A DNA stretch of 64,000 nucleotides from Pseudocolwellia agarivorans (GTDB lineage Bacteria; Pseudomonadota; Gammaproteobacteria; Enterobacterales; Alteromonadaceae). Location of the stretch: assembly GCF_002000085.1 (NCBI RefSeq), contig NZ_MUZU01000010.1, positions 1 through 64,000 of the forward strand, written 5' to 3'. Each line of letters starts with the position of its first letter. Positions within the stretch are counted from its first letter, which is position 1. Positions 47,159 through 55,827 of this stretch are shown here, one piece after another. The notes under the pieces are model-generated. The model saw nothing but the letters and a program-made list of their open reading frames with translations, made no database searches and was not told where the DNA came from. The position numbers and the translations under genes are program-made.

Positions 47159-47670
47159 TTTGTTTCCCCTATATTCTTCTTTTTCACAAACGAACTTGTT
47201 TGTTGTTTTGCAATATGTTGTGTTTATATTGAATTTAAATAATTATCTTTATTTGTAATAAAACAAGGTTTAAATATATGTTGTTGTATTTTATGGTTTA
47301 TTTTGTTTTGTTTAGTGCATTCTGTTGTTTTAAACGGCACTTAAATTTTATTATATGGGCTGTTAGAGTATCAAGCAAGGAACTTTTATTAGTGTATTTA
47401 CGCTAAAATTGTAATAAATAGAAAATAAATGAAAATAAAATGTAAGTTTTAGTGTTCAATAAAGAACCTGTCTTCGGAAGGAGACAGTGATTGTTAAAGA
47501 TTTGGAATTAATTTAAGAGTGTTAGAGGTATGAGTATAAATAGTGGGATATAAACGGTATGTATTACCGGTTATCTAATGGTGAAAATCAGTAAAAAGTG
47601 AAGCTAAGCTATATTTATAAAATAGGCTCTAATGATGTCTTGTGTAATATGCCTGTTAAGTTGTTTTGAA
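47159..47670. other. intergenic region upstream of the GPH symporter
   Basis: 512 AT-rich bases. A hairpin CTGTCTTCGGAAGGAGACAG lies near 47469-47488. A single GlpR-like half-site (aacgaacttg, 47189-47198) lies close to the symporter start, but the second half is poor. No ORF or RNA gene was seen. Confidence 0.4.
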
Positions 47671-47943
47671 TTAATTGATTAAACCGTTACGTTTTAATCC
47701 TCGCCTTACATTTTTGCAAAGTTTTGCAAGTTTAGATATTTCACCAAGTTTAGGCACTACGTTGTTATTAAGTTTTGCTTCCCAATCACACAGTTCTGTA
47801 TCAACTATTTCTAATAGTTTTTTTGGGCAACCCACACAAGAAATACCACAAATATTAGCTTCAGGTGTAGTAAAAGGAAATTCTTCACGTACCTCGGTAA
47901 TGAGATTTTTCATTGCTGAGACACAGTCAGGCTTTTTAGTCAT
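47671..47943 (-). CDS. small conserved-looking protein with a CxxxCxxCPKKLLE motif
   Basis: The 90-residue soluble protein has three spaced Cys in CGISCVGCPKKLLEIVD at about residues 32-48, a further Cys in ELCDWEAKL, and a basic C-terminus (KLCKNVRRGLKRNG). The Cys pattern suggests a metal or Fe-S site or a structural zinc. I do not recognise the family with certainty and assign no function. It lies between the GPH symporter and GH42 genes on the same strand, but both neighbours are separated from it by over 140 bp or a terminator, so it may be unrelated to them. Confidence 0.65.
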   Translation of the reverse strand: MTKKPDCVSAMKNLITEVREEFPFTTPEANICGISCVGCPKKLLEIVDTELCDWEAKLNNNVVPKLGEISKLAKLCKNVRRGLKRNGLIN

Positions 47944-48030
47944 TTGCTGTTTTTTAGTGTTGTTATAAAGAGAATATATTAACTATAACAACATAAGGAA
48001 TGTAATAAGTCTTTGTTCTAAATCAATAAA

Positions 48031-48063
48031 GGGTCTCTACTTCATGAGTGGAGACCCTTTTTT
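48031..48063. terminator. terminator after the GH42 gene
   Basis: GGGTCTC and GAGACCC with additional pairing form a strong stem. On the plus strand it ends in TTTTTT; on the minus strand it is followed by TTTATTG. It lies just beyond the GH42 stop at 48084. Confidence 0.8.
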
Positions 48064-48083
48064 AAGTATTACTTATTTAATAA

Positions 48084-50048
48084 CTATTTATTTAGCTTTA
48101 ATATCGCTACGTCGTAAGGGGCTAATTTTTCGCTACCCATAACAAATGTTCCTAATTCTGGATTAGGAAATGTTTGTTCGTAACCTGCATAGTTGAATAT
48201 ATAAGCTGAATTACCTCTGTGTACCATTCGCAGGTCTTTAGGTAACTTAACGGTATCAATACTTAGTTCGTTACTTAAATTAGCAAATAATTCAATTAAA
48301 AAGCTCACACAACTTAAAGAAGCAATATAGGTTGTGTTGTTTTCACGTACTACAGCGGGTGTTCCATCATGATACTCAGCAATAACAGAGGTATTTTCCG
48401 AAATCTCTAATTCTTCTCTCCAACATCTACTTTCGTACCAATGATTTTCATAGCTTAGTTTTTCGCTACAGTCAGGTCGAATGGTTTCTACCGAAAGTAC
48501 TTTAATAGGTATAAGTGATTGTATTAAACCCGGAGCTAAATTTGGCGCTAAGCTAAAGTCTTTCGTTTTGCTGCCAGAACGCGGTCCAAATACAAAATGC
48601 GCATTAGACGCTTTACACTTTTCAACAAAGGCGGCATCCACAATAGGTAAACAAGGTGCAACAACTAAACTGTATTGGCTAATATCACAATCGGTTGAAA
48701 TAAAGTCTACCGCTAAACCTAATTGACGAAGTGCAGAGTAGTATTCAAACTCAACTTGTTGATGATTATAGCTGTCGCTTTGGCGTTCTATTTCACTTAC
48801 CCACTGATTAAGTGTACCTGTAACAATAGCGACTTTAGCTTGCACTGGATCTTCAATATTAAAATCGGTTGCTTTTAACTCATCGCGCATATGTTCTATT
48901 TCAGCCCATGCTGCGGCTTTTGAGTTATCATTACGTTTTACACCTGCGTGCATTTGTTCTTGTGCAAACGGAGCTTGGCGCCATCTAAAGTAACAAACAC
49001 AATCAGCGCCGTGGGCAAAAGCTTGCCAAGACCATAAGCGAACCATGCCTTTTTCTGGACGAGGGTTATGATGAGCCCAGTTAACTGGTCCCGGTTGTTG
49101 CTCCATTATCCAAAAGTTTTTCTTACTTACACCACGGCTTTGATCAAACGAGTAACTAGCAAAGTCTGGGTGGCCTGTTCGCATATAAGGTTTAAATTCT
49201 TCAGCAGGGCGCTGTGCAAAAAATAAATCAGAACGACCTAAAGGATAGTTGTCGTAACTTACAAAATCTAAGTTTTCAGCTAATGCATAATTATCAGTTT
49301 GCGTATCAACCATAGGAATATAGTTATGAGTTACAAATCGATTAGGTGAATGCTGTCGAATAATTTTGATCATCTCATTATGAAAATGCACCACTTGATC
49401 TGAACTAAAACGACGGTAATCTAATTGATGAGCAGGGTGTGTTTCAGTTACCGCTAAAATAGGTAATTCAATTTGCTTAAAGTTATTATATTCCATTGAC
49501 CAAAACACAGTACCCCATGCCGTATTTAATGCATCAATACTTTGGTATTTCTTTTCACACCATTGCTGAAAAGCAAGTTTCGCATTTTCAGAGCCGCTGT
49601 GGGTTGTATCATGACAGGCAATTTCATTATCTGTTTGCCATCCACAAATAGCAGGATGATTACCATAACGTTTCGCAAATACTTCAGATATTTTCATTGC
49701 AGCATCAAAGTAATTTTGGCTTGAAAAATCATAATGACGACGCGAACCAAAACCACGCACAGTACCCGTATTAATATCTACAGGTAAAATATCAGGGTGT
49801 TTATCAATTAACCATTTAGGTGGTGTCGCGGTAGGCGTACACATAATAACTTCTAAACCTGCTGCTGAAAGCACTTCTACAGCACGGTCTAACCATTCAA
49901 AAGTATATTCACCGTCATTGGGTTCAACTCGCGACCATGCAAATTCACCAATACGTACGTAACGTAATCCTAATTCACGCATTTCTTTAGCATCATCAGC
50001 CCACATAGATTCAGGCCAATGTTCAGGGTAATAGCAAACACCTAACAT
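48084..50048 (-). CDS. GH42 beta-galactosidase
   Basis: The 654-residue enzyme has the full GH42 order. The catalytic TIM barrel (about 1-380) has the acid/base Glu in [11 protein letters not shown] (E142) and the nucleophile Glu in [13 protein letters not shown] (E316), followed by a trimerisation domain (about 385-585) and a small C-terminal beta domain. There is no signal peptide, so it acts in the cytoplasm on imported beta-galactosides. Marine GH42 enzymes often accept agaro- or porphyran-derived oligosaccharides or galactosyl-glycerol; the specificity here is unknown. It is divergent from the GH36 gene, with GlpR-like operators in the shared 321-bp gap. Confidence 0.93.
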   Translation of the reverse strand: MLGVCYYPEHWPESMWADDAKEMRELGLRYVRIGEFAWSRVEPNDGEYTFEWLDRAVEVLSAAGLEVIMCTPTATPPKWLIDKHPDILPVDINTGTVRGFGSRRHYDFSSQNYFDAAMKISEVFAKRYGNHPAICGWQTDNEIACHDTTHSGSENAKLAFQQWCEKKYQSIDALNTAWGTVFWSMEYNNFKQIELPILAVTETHPAHQLDYRRFSSDQVVHFHNEMIKIIRQHSPNRFVTHNYIPMVDTQTDNYALAENLDFVSYDNYPLGRSDLFFAQRPAEEFKPYMRTGHPDFASYSFDQSRGVSKKNFWIMEQQPGPVNWAHHNPRPEKGMVRLWSWQAFAHGADCVCYFRWRQAPFAQEQMHAGVKRNDNSKAAAWAEIEHMRDELKATDFNIEDPVQAKVAIVTGTLNQWVSEIERQSDSYNHQQVEFEYYSALRQLGLAVDFISTDCDISQYSLVVAPCLPIVDAAFVEKCKASNAHFVFGPRSGSKTKDFSLAPNLAPGLIQSLIPIKVLSVETIRPDCSEKLSYENHWYESRCWREELEISENTSVIAEYHDGTPAVVRENNTTYIASLSCVSFLIELFANLSNELSIDTVKLPKDLRMVHRGNSAYIFNYAGYEQTFPNPELGTFVMGSEKLAPYDVAILKLNK

Positions 50049-50116
50049 AAATTTTATCCTATAAGTTTTAGTTTTTAAGTATAGCTAAAATATTTATATG
50101 TACTTTATTAAGATAA

Positions 50117-50136
50117 AACGTTCGTTTTCGAAAATA
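50117..50136. promoter_or_regulatory. GlpR-like operator between GH42 and GH36 genes
   Basis: aacgttcgttttcgaaaata fits the GlpR palindrome (half-site WATKYTCGWW plus its inverse) at 19 of 20 positions. A further half-site (aatattcgtt, 50133-50142) overlaps its right side, similar to the tandem operator layout described for E. coli GlpR. It lies 69 bp upstream of the GH42 start. Confidence 0.65.
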
Positions 50137-50225
50137 TTCGTTTTTGTTCTAAAGTTAATTATTTAGCCTGTTGTAGCTAGTGTAACCTGAGATTAAAAAG
50201 AAGTCTTATTAATTTTTATGGCTGT

Positions 50226-50245
50226 TTTGTTCTTTTTCGAATCTT
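50226..50245. promoter_or_regulatory. second, weaker GlpR-like site upstream of the GH36 gene
   Basis: tttgttctttttcgaatctt fits the GlpR pattern at 16 of 20 positions and lies 125 bp before the GH36 ATG. The remainder of 50049-50369 shows no gene. Confidence 0.45.
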
Positions 50246-50369
50246 TAATGTTTGTGTATAGTGAAATTTATTCATATAATCATTTTTATCAAAAGCACCT
50301 TCTAAGTGAATGTTGTTGTATTGCAATACCTGCAAGCGGCCCACCTAGAATATATATAGGATAAATCTA

Positions 50370-52505
50370 ATGAAGCAAGTACCTGAATTCGTTCAATTAC
50401 ACAGTGACTCTTCTACTTTATTAATTGATTGTAGTAATCAAACTCCAGCAATAGCTTACTGGGGAAAAAAGCTAAACCACGACACCACAGGCCGAATGAT
50501 AAGTCTTTTATCAACACGCCAAGAAGTTAAATGTGCTGTTGTAGTAGAAGCTCCTATTTCTTTGTCGCCATTATTAGGGCAAGGGTTTACAGGCGCACCA
50601 GGTATTGAAATAACCAATAGCGATATCGCTTGGTCTATGGGCGGTAAAACAACAAATGTTATTCAAAATAATGACAACGAAGTTATTTTTGAATCAGTAG
50701 ATGAAATCAGACAGATAAAATCTATTCACACCATAAAAATTGATTCACATTCAAACGTGTTAGCGTTAACCACAGAATTAGTTAACCTAGGCGATAAAGT
50801 ATTAAATGTTAACTGGTGTGCTGCGCCGACTATACCTATGCCAGACGTTATGAACAAAATAATGTCGTTTGGTGGTCGTTGGTCGTACGAATTTCAACGC
50901 ACAACTATCGATTTGTTTTTAGGTAGTTTTGTACGTGAAAACCGTAAAGGTAAAACAAGCCACGATAACTTTCCTGGCTTTCTTATGCATAACGAATTTA
51001 CTCATGAAAACAATGGTGAATGTTACGGCTTTCATTTAGGTTGGAGCGGTAACAACAAACTACGTGCTGAATTATTGCCAGAAGGGCGTAGCTATGTGCA
51101 ACTGGGTGAGCTTTTATTACCGGGCGAAGTAGAACTTGCCGCGAACGAATCGTATAAAAGCCCAGTGCTATATACCTCATATTCTGAAAATGGTTTTAAT
51201 GGCTTATCTCATAACTTCCATCAATATGTACGTACACAATTATTGAAAGAAAAAGTAAGAAATAAACCTCGCCCAGTGCATTACAACACATGGGAAGGTA
51301 TTTATTTTGATCACGACGTGGATACCCTTAAAGAACTTGCTGAACATGCTAGCAAAGTAGGAGCCGAGCGTTTTGTACTTGACGATGGTTGGTTTAAAGG
51401 TCGCCGTGGTGATGCCGCAGGTTTAGGTGATTGGGTGGTGGATAAAGACATTTATCCTAATGGGTTATCGCCATTAATTGATCATGTTAATCAATGTGGA
51501 ATGGAATTTGGTCTTTGGTTTGAACCTGAAATGGTCAACCCAGACAGCGACTTATATCGTGCGCATCCAGATTGGGTAATACAAACAGAAGGTAACGAAC
51601 AGCTTAGCTTCAGAAACCAATTGGTTTTAGATTTAACACGTAGTGAAGTTGTAGAATATCTGTATAACGCCATTAACGACATTTTAGTTGAATATCCTAA
51701 AATTGTTTACATCAAATGGGACATGAACCGCGATATTAACCATGCTGGCGGACATAATGGTAAACCTGTTATTCACCAACAAACACTCGAACTATATAAG
51801 TTAATTGAACGTTTAAAAGCTGCAAACCCGCATGTTGAAATTGAAAGCTGTGCATCAGGTGGTTCGCGTGTTGACTATGGCGTGCTGCAACATACCGATC
51901 GTGTATGGACGTCTGATTCTAACGACGCGTTAGATCGACTAGACATTCAACGTGGTTGTTCTTACTTCTTCCCGTCAGATGTTATGGGATCGCACGTTGG
52001 ACCTCGCGATTGTCATATTACTGGTAAGCACGTAAGTATTGAAATGCGTGCTGGCGTTGCATTTTTTGGTCATATGGGTATTGAAATGGACCCTCGTGAA
52101 TTAACCGATCATGAACGTGAACAACTAACACATGTTATTGCCTTACATAAAAAACATCGTGCGCTTATTCATAATGGCCGCGTAATACGTGCTAATTCTG
52201 ATGGTGACTCCGTTGATTTTGGTATTGTGAATGACGACCAGACACAAGCGTTATTTTCTTACAACAGTGTGAACGAAACTAAACGTACAGCACCTAAAAA
52301 ATACCGATTCAATGGTTTAGATGCCACTAAAAAATATCAACTTGATTTTATTTGGCCAACTAAGCACAAAGAATTTTCAACGTCGGTACTTAGTAAAGTT
52401 GATGGACAAGTATTTACAGGTGAAGCGCTAATGCAATTTGGTATGCAATTACCTATTAGCTTCCCGCAAACTACATTAATTTTTGAATTAAACGAAGTTA
52501 AATAA
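50370..52505 (+). CDS. GH36 alpha-galactosidase
   Basis: The 711-residue enzyme has the family GH36 layout. It has an N-terminal beta-supersandwich (about 1-300), a TIM barrel (about 300-640) and a C-terminal beta domain. The catalytic nucleophile is Asp451 in YIKWDMNRD, and the acid/base is Asp516 in TSDSNDALDR. The binding-site stretches FVLDDGWF and LWFEPEMVNPDSDL are intact. There is no signal peptide, so it works in the cytoplasm on alpha-galactosides such as melibiose, raffinose-type sugars or galactosyl-glycerol. It is divergent from GH42 and probably controlled by the same operators. A strong terminator follows. Confidence 0.95.
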   Translation: MKQVPEFVQLHSDSSTLLIDCSNQTPAIAYWGKKLNHDTTGRMISLLSTRQEVKCAVVVEAPISLSPLLGQGFTGAPGIEITNSDIAWSMGGKTTNVIQNNDNEVIFESVDEIRQIKSIHTIKIDSHSNVLALTTELVNLGDKVLNVNWCAAPTIPMPDVMNKIMSFGGRWSYEFQRTTIDLFLGSFVRENRKGKTSHDNFPGFLMHNEFTHENNGECYGFHLGWSGNNKLRAELLPEGRSYVQLGELLLPGEVELAANESYKSPVLYTSYSENGFNGLSHNFHQYVRTQLLKEKVRNKPRPVHYNTWEGIYFDHDVDTLKELAEHASKVGAERFVLDDGWFKGRRGDAAGLGDWVVDKDIYPNGLSPLIDHVNQCGMEFGLWFEPEMVNPDSDLYRAHPDWVIQTEGNEQLSFRNQLVLDLTRSEVVEYLYNAINDILVEYPKIVYIKWDMNRDINHAGGHNGKPVIHQQTLELYKLIERLKAANPHVEIESCASGGSRVDYGVLQHTDRVWTSDSNDALDRLDIQRGCSYFFPSDVMGSHVGPRDCHITGKHVSIEMRAGVAFFGHMGIEMDPRELTDHEREQLTHVIALHKKHRALIHNGRVIRANSDGDSVDFGIVNDDQTQALFSYNSVNETKRTAPKKYRFNGLDATKKYQLDFIWPTKHKEFSTSVLSKVDGQVFTGEALMQFGMQLPISFPQTTLIFELNEVK

Positions 52506-52588
52506 GGTTTATGTCCGTAACCATTCAAGATGCTATGAAATACGCATATTGATCAGTAACGGGTATACATTATGTAGTTGAGTAACAC

Positions 52589-52625
52589 AAAAAAGCCCGA
52601 GCGTTTAACAGCGTTCGGGCTTTTT
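52589..52625 (+). terminator. terminator after the GH36 gene
   Basis: AAAAAGCCCGA and TCGGGCTTTTT form a strong GC-capped stem with T-run; it is also usable by the convergent gene at 52646. Confidence 0.9.
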
Positions 52626-52645
52626 ATTGTGAATTTTTTAGTTAG

Positions 52646-53128
52646 CTAGTTATTGCTGATAGCCTCAAAACTACTTATTAAATTAAAGGGTTTATTTAAT
52701 TCCTCTAACTTATTTATTCTATTTCGTAAGAGTACATCTATGTTATTGAACTCTAATTCCAATTTTAGTTTTCTTAAATCATGAAAGGAAATTAACTCAT
52801 CACCATTTCTTAGCTGAGGATCTGGATATGATATATTTAATAACGTAGATGCTCTATAAAATTGTAATAATTCAGGATTTACACATGTAATAAAAGCGCT
52901 AGCGTTTTTATACTTTAATATTGTGTTCATCTGCTCTAAAGATATAGTTAAACCATCAAAAATTTTTGGACTTAATACTCTTTTTTTACCTGAACATTTT
53001 TCTTCTTTAATTGATAAGTTTGTAATACTTTCATGGTATAACTTTGATAAATAATTCTTAGGTATTTCGCTAGCTATAGTCGAGTATGAATAAAAGGTAG
53101 TTAAAATTAGGTAAATTAATTTTTTCAT
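52646..53128 (-). CDS. exported protein of unknown function
   Basis: The 160-residue precursor starts MKKLIYLILTTFYSYSTIAS, a typical signal peptide with probable cleavage after IAS. The mature part is about 140 residues and mostly helical, with two Cys (in KEEKCSGKK and ITCVNPE) that could form one disulfide in the periplasm. No family was recognised. It ends near the GH36 terminator and begins 24 bp after the stop of the PilZ gene on the same strand, so the two may be co-transcribed. Confidence 0.6.
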   Translation of the reverse strand: MKKLIYLILTTFYSYSTIASEIPKNYLSKLYHESITNLSIKEEKCSGKKRVLSPKIFDGLTISLEQMNTILKYKNASAFITCVNPELLQFYRASTLLNISYPDPQLRNGDELISFHDLRKLKLELEFNNIDVLLRNRINKLEELNKPFNLISSFEAISNN

Positions 53129-53152
53129 ATTAAGGAGTAACTTTAAGTCGAA

Positions 53153-53830
53153 TTAACTATTACTCGGCTCAATAAATAATTGCTCAAGTAATTTAGGTAT
53201 TTTGTTGTCAGTATCTAAAAACTGTATCCCTACATTGACTGAACCATCTACGTTTCTGCTATTACATACTTTAGCGGGTACTCTAACCTCACCATCAATC
53301 GGGCTTTGTATACAAACAAAAACATTAATTTTATTTACATTGGTTTTATCGCTTTTACTTTTAAAAGCAAATCCACAACCTTTAAGAGAAATATCGCTAA
53401 TAACACCATTGATTTTACCGCCATCTTCATTGTCTTTACCTTCTAACATAATCGTTGCGGGTATATGAATACTGGTTCTTTGTTGTGTTCTTAACTGACG
53501 ATTTTCTATTTTTTTGGGGTATTCAAGATAAAGTAATTTTTCAGGGTGCAAAGCCACATGTTTAATAGAAGAACGAAACGCGAAACATTCTCCTTTATTA
53601 CCTTCCATAAGGTAACGCACAATCATCATGTTACCTTCAATCAGCACATCTTTATAATCTGAAGCACGCGCAACTCTAGGGTACTTGAGTAATATATATT
53701 TACCTGTTTCATAGCCTACAAGTGTTAACTTGAGGCGAAGAGGTACTGGATGATTAATTTGAAGATCTAACGTCTTCCCTGGCTGCAACTCAAAGAGTTG
53801 GCGTGGCTCATTACTGCTAAAATAGGCCAT
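53153..53830 (-). CDS. PilZ-domain c-di-GMP receptor, YcgR-like
   Basis: The 225-residue protein has an N-terminal beta-barrel of the flagellar-brake (YcgR-N) type (about 10-110) and a C-terminal PilZ domain (about 115-215). The c-di-GMP binding motifs are present: an RxxxR-type RTQQRTSIHIP and the D-x-S-x-x-G motif in DISLKGCGF. It likely tunes motility or surface behaviour in response to c-di-GMP, with the EAL protein at 24074-26644 as one possible source of signal change. It is the first gene of a likely two-gene unit with the exported protein. Confidence 0.85.
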   Translation of the reverse strand: MAYFSSNEPRQLFELQPGKTLDLQINHPVPLRLKLTLVGYETGKYILLKYPRVARASDYKDVLIEGNMMIVRYLMEGNKGECFAFRSSIKHVALHPEKLLYLEYPKKIENRQLRTQQRTSIHIPATIMLEGKDNEDGGKINGVISDISLKGCGFAFKSKSDKTNVNKINVFVCIQSPIDGEVRVPAKVCNSRNVDGSVNVGIQFLDTDNKIPKLLEQLFIEPSNS

Positions 53831-53959
53831 TGGTTCCTTGTACTTTTTCCAGAGCTAATAGCTAAATAGTATCAAAGTAACACGAAGAAACAATCTTTTG
53901 TTTTTCAATAGGCTATTTCATTTAAAATGTTTTAGCACTTGTAAGTGTTGTTGTTAACT

Positions 53960-55150
53960 TTACTTGTTACATACACTAAATAAATCGTCAATAAAGTACT
54001 GTAGAGCGCGTGCTTCAATTGTTTTAATTAACCCTTGCTGCTCATCACTAAGCATGTGATACATAGACGCCGCACCAAAATCACCAAAAATAATATTCGC
54101 CTCTTCATCAAACAAGGTGTTATGAGCATATAAATCGCCATGACAAACTTGATTCGCGTGCAAATGCTCAAACACCGCTTTCATTTGCGTAACTATTTTA
54201 TCAACTTGCTCAACACTCAGACTAAACCCTTCTGCAAACGTATCTCGGGTACAGCTTTTAAAACACGGTGGTAAGCCTAAGTTGCGATAATTTTCAGGGA
54301 TTAAATTCATGATCAAAGCTAAATAACCCGCTTCATTTACTTGCGCTAAACTGCGTACTAAATTGGGATGGTTACCTGTTTTTAAACATGCTTGTAGCTC
54401 GTCTTGTGGATAACCATCGCTTGTTACTTCACCTTTAAAAACCTTAACCGCAATATCATCAGGAAATTCAGACTGCTTTTTATTCCAAACAGCCTTTGAA
54501 ATAACCCCCGAAGCTCCTTGCCCAAGAACCTGTTGCAAAGTAAAACTTGAAGCCGGTAACAAAGGCACTGAATCTATTTTAAGCTCTGAATAACTAAAAG
54601 GATTACCCGCAAAAGCAAACCAAGCCAGCTTAGGCAAATGTAATAACTGAGTAGGGCACTCGGTTAATTGATTCGCTGAAATACGCACCAATTCAAGGTT
54701 ACTTAACTTAGCCATTGTTAACGGCAAACGAGTTAACTTATTGCCTGCTAACGCTAGTTTTTGTAAGCGTGGACGCTCGCCTAACGAATCAGGTAAAACC
54801 TCAATACAATTATCCGTTAAAATTAACCAACGTAATTTAGGTGGTAACGCGTTTTCAGGTACGTGTTTTATTTGATTAGACTTAAAGCCCACCATTTCTA
54901 AGTTTTCGCATTGCCCCAATACCTCAGGCAGCGTTTCAAAAAGGTTGTTAGACGCAAAAATAATTTTAAGTTGCGTTAACTGCGCCAACTCTTTCGGTAA
55001 AGACGTTAACTGATTATTAGACAAATCTAAAACTTCTAAACTGTCGGCTAACGACAGTATTTCTAACGGGAACCTTGTTAAGTTTTCAGCAAGCGCTAAA
55101 CGTTTAACCCCTTTTAAATCGCCCGACTGTAATTGAGAAAGAGTTTGCAT
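53960..55150 (-). CDS. leucine-rich-repeat protein fused to a Ser/Thr-kinase-like domain
   Basis: The 396-residue protein has eight or so 22-23-residue leucine-rich repeats (about 15-185; e.g. LEVLDLSNNQLTSLPKELA) followed by a small protein kinase domain (about 200-396). The kinase domain keeps the Gly-rich loop LGQGASG (209-215), Lys236 in AVKVFKG, the catalytic loop HGDLYAHN (Asp339, Asn344; HGD replaces HRD) and Asp357 of GDFG. It could therefore be active. Bacterial proteins of this type are reported but their targets are unknown. It has no signal peptide or membrane segment and is probably cytoplasmic. Confidence 0.87.
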   Translation of the reverse strand: MQTLSQLQSGDLKGVKRLALAENLTRFPLEILSLADSLEVLDLSNNQLTSLPKELAQLTQLKIIFASNNLFETLPEVLGQCENLEMVGFKSNQIKHVPENALPPKLRWLILTDNCIEVLPDSLGERPRLQKLALAGNKLTRLPLTMAKLSNLELVRISANQLTECPTQLLHLPKLAWFAFAGNPFSYSELKIDSVPLLPASSFTLQQVLGQGASGVISKAVWNKKQSEFPDDIAVKVFKGEVTSDGYPQDELQACLKTGNHPNLVRSLAQVNEAGYLALIMNLIPENYRNLGLPPCFKSCTRDTFAEGFSLSVEQVDKIVTQMKAVFEHLHANQVCHGDLYAHNTLFDEEANIIFGDFGAASMYHMLSDEQQGLIKTIEARALQYFIDDLFSVCNK

Positions 55151-55625
55151 TAATCATCCGTTTACGTGTTAAAAGTTAAAACCGTTACACTAAAATATAG
55201 GTAAAAACAGTATCTTAAAAACGCGATAGTTTACTTGAAGCTAGTCCTAAAATACAGCTAGGGCCGCAACTTAGCTCTAGTGATTAATATTTGAAATAGC
55301 TAATAAATAGCACTTACTTCTATTAGCTAAAAACTTATATGGGTTGAATATTGAGGGGGAAGGTGTTTTTTTGTAGAAAATTGAAGGTCGCATTTTCTGG
55401 ATTAAAGATAGTTGAGCCGACAAAAAGTTATATATCTTTCTCAATATTCATGTCTACTGTGATCTAAAGAGGACATTGGTATTTAAGAAATTACTGTTTT
55501 AAGTCAGGTTTAAGCTCATTGCGGACGGAAGCAGGTTATTTCAAACGTTATCTTTTTACGTTTATCTGTTGAATACTTCCAAGTTTACCTTGAATTATTG
55601 GACTTTGGCGTAAGACACCTCATCT
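55151..55625. other. intergenic region with probable IS debris
   Basis: 475 bases without a supportable gene. It borders an IS3 orfA remnant. A few short peptide-like stretches on the minus strand are broken by stops, so part of it may be decayed transposon sequence. Confidence 0.4.
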
Positions 55626-55778
55626 TTAGTAAGATTTTGGTGTCCATTTTATCGGGGGGATAAGTGCTTGATCAACATCCTTTGATGAAACGTCGTCTCT
55701 TAAGCTTAGTTGTACTGCTTTGATTTTGAAATCGACAGGATAAAACCATGTCTTTTTAGGTTGTGGATATTTGGGCAT
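55626..55778 (-). pseudogene. truncated IS3-family transposase OrfA
   Basis: The ORF from ATG 55778 to TAA 55626 encodes 50 residues beginning MPKYPQPKKTWFYPVDFKIK and continuing AVQLSLRDDVSSKDVDQAL. That is the start of an IS3-family OrfA with its helix-turn-helix region. After about residue 40 the reading runs out of transposase sequence into a copy of the element's end, and OrfB is absent. It is a dead fragment, too short to appear in length-filtered gene lists. Confidence 0.7.
55639..55659. repeat. IS-end-like repeat, copy 1
   Basis: GGTGTCCATTTTATCGGGGG resembles the copy at 55804-55823 (GGTGTCCACTAAAACGGGGG) in the same orientation, 165 bp apart. It interrupts the orfA reading frame. 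Confidence 0.6.
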
Positions 55779-55803
55779 TGTAGCCTCCCCAGTGTTACGA
55801 GGA

Positions 55804-55823
55804 GGTGTCCACTAAAACGGGGG
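55804..55823. repeat. IS-end-like repeat, copy 2
   Basis: GGTGTCCACTAAAACGGGGG lies 26 bp upstream of the orfA start, where the terminal repeat of an IS3-family element would sit, directly beside the stop region of the next gene (55828). Confidence 0.6.
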
Positions 55824-55827
55824 AACT

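Noticed and set aside
47179-47198. GlpR-like site upstream of the GPH symporter
   Set aside because: Only the right half (aacgaacttg) fits; the left half does not, so I do not claim GlpR control of this gene.
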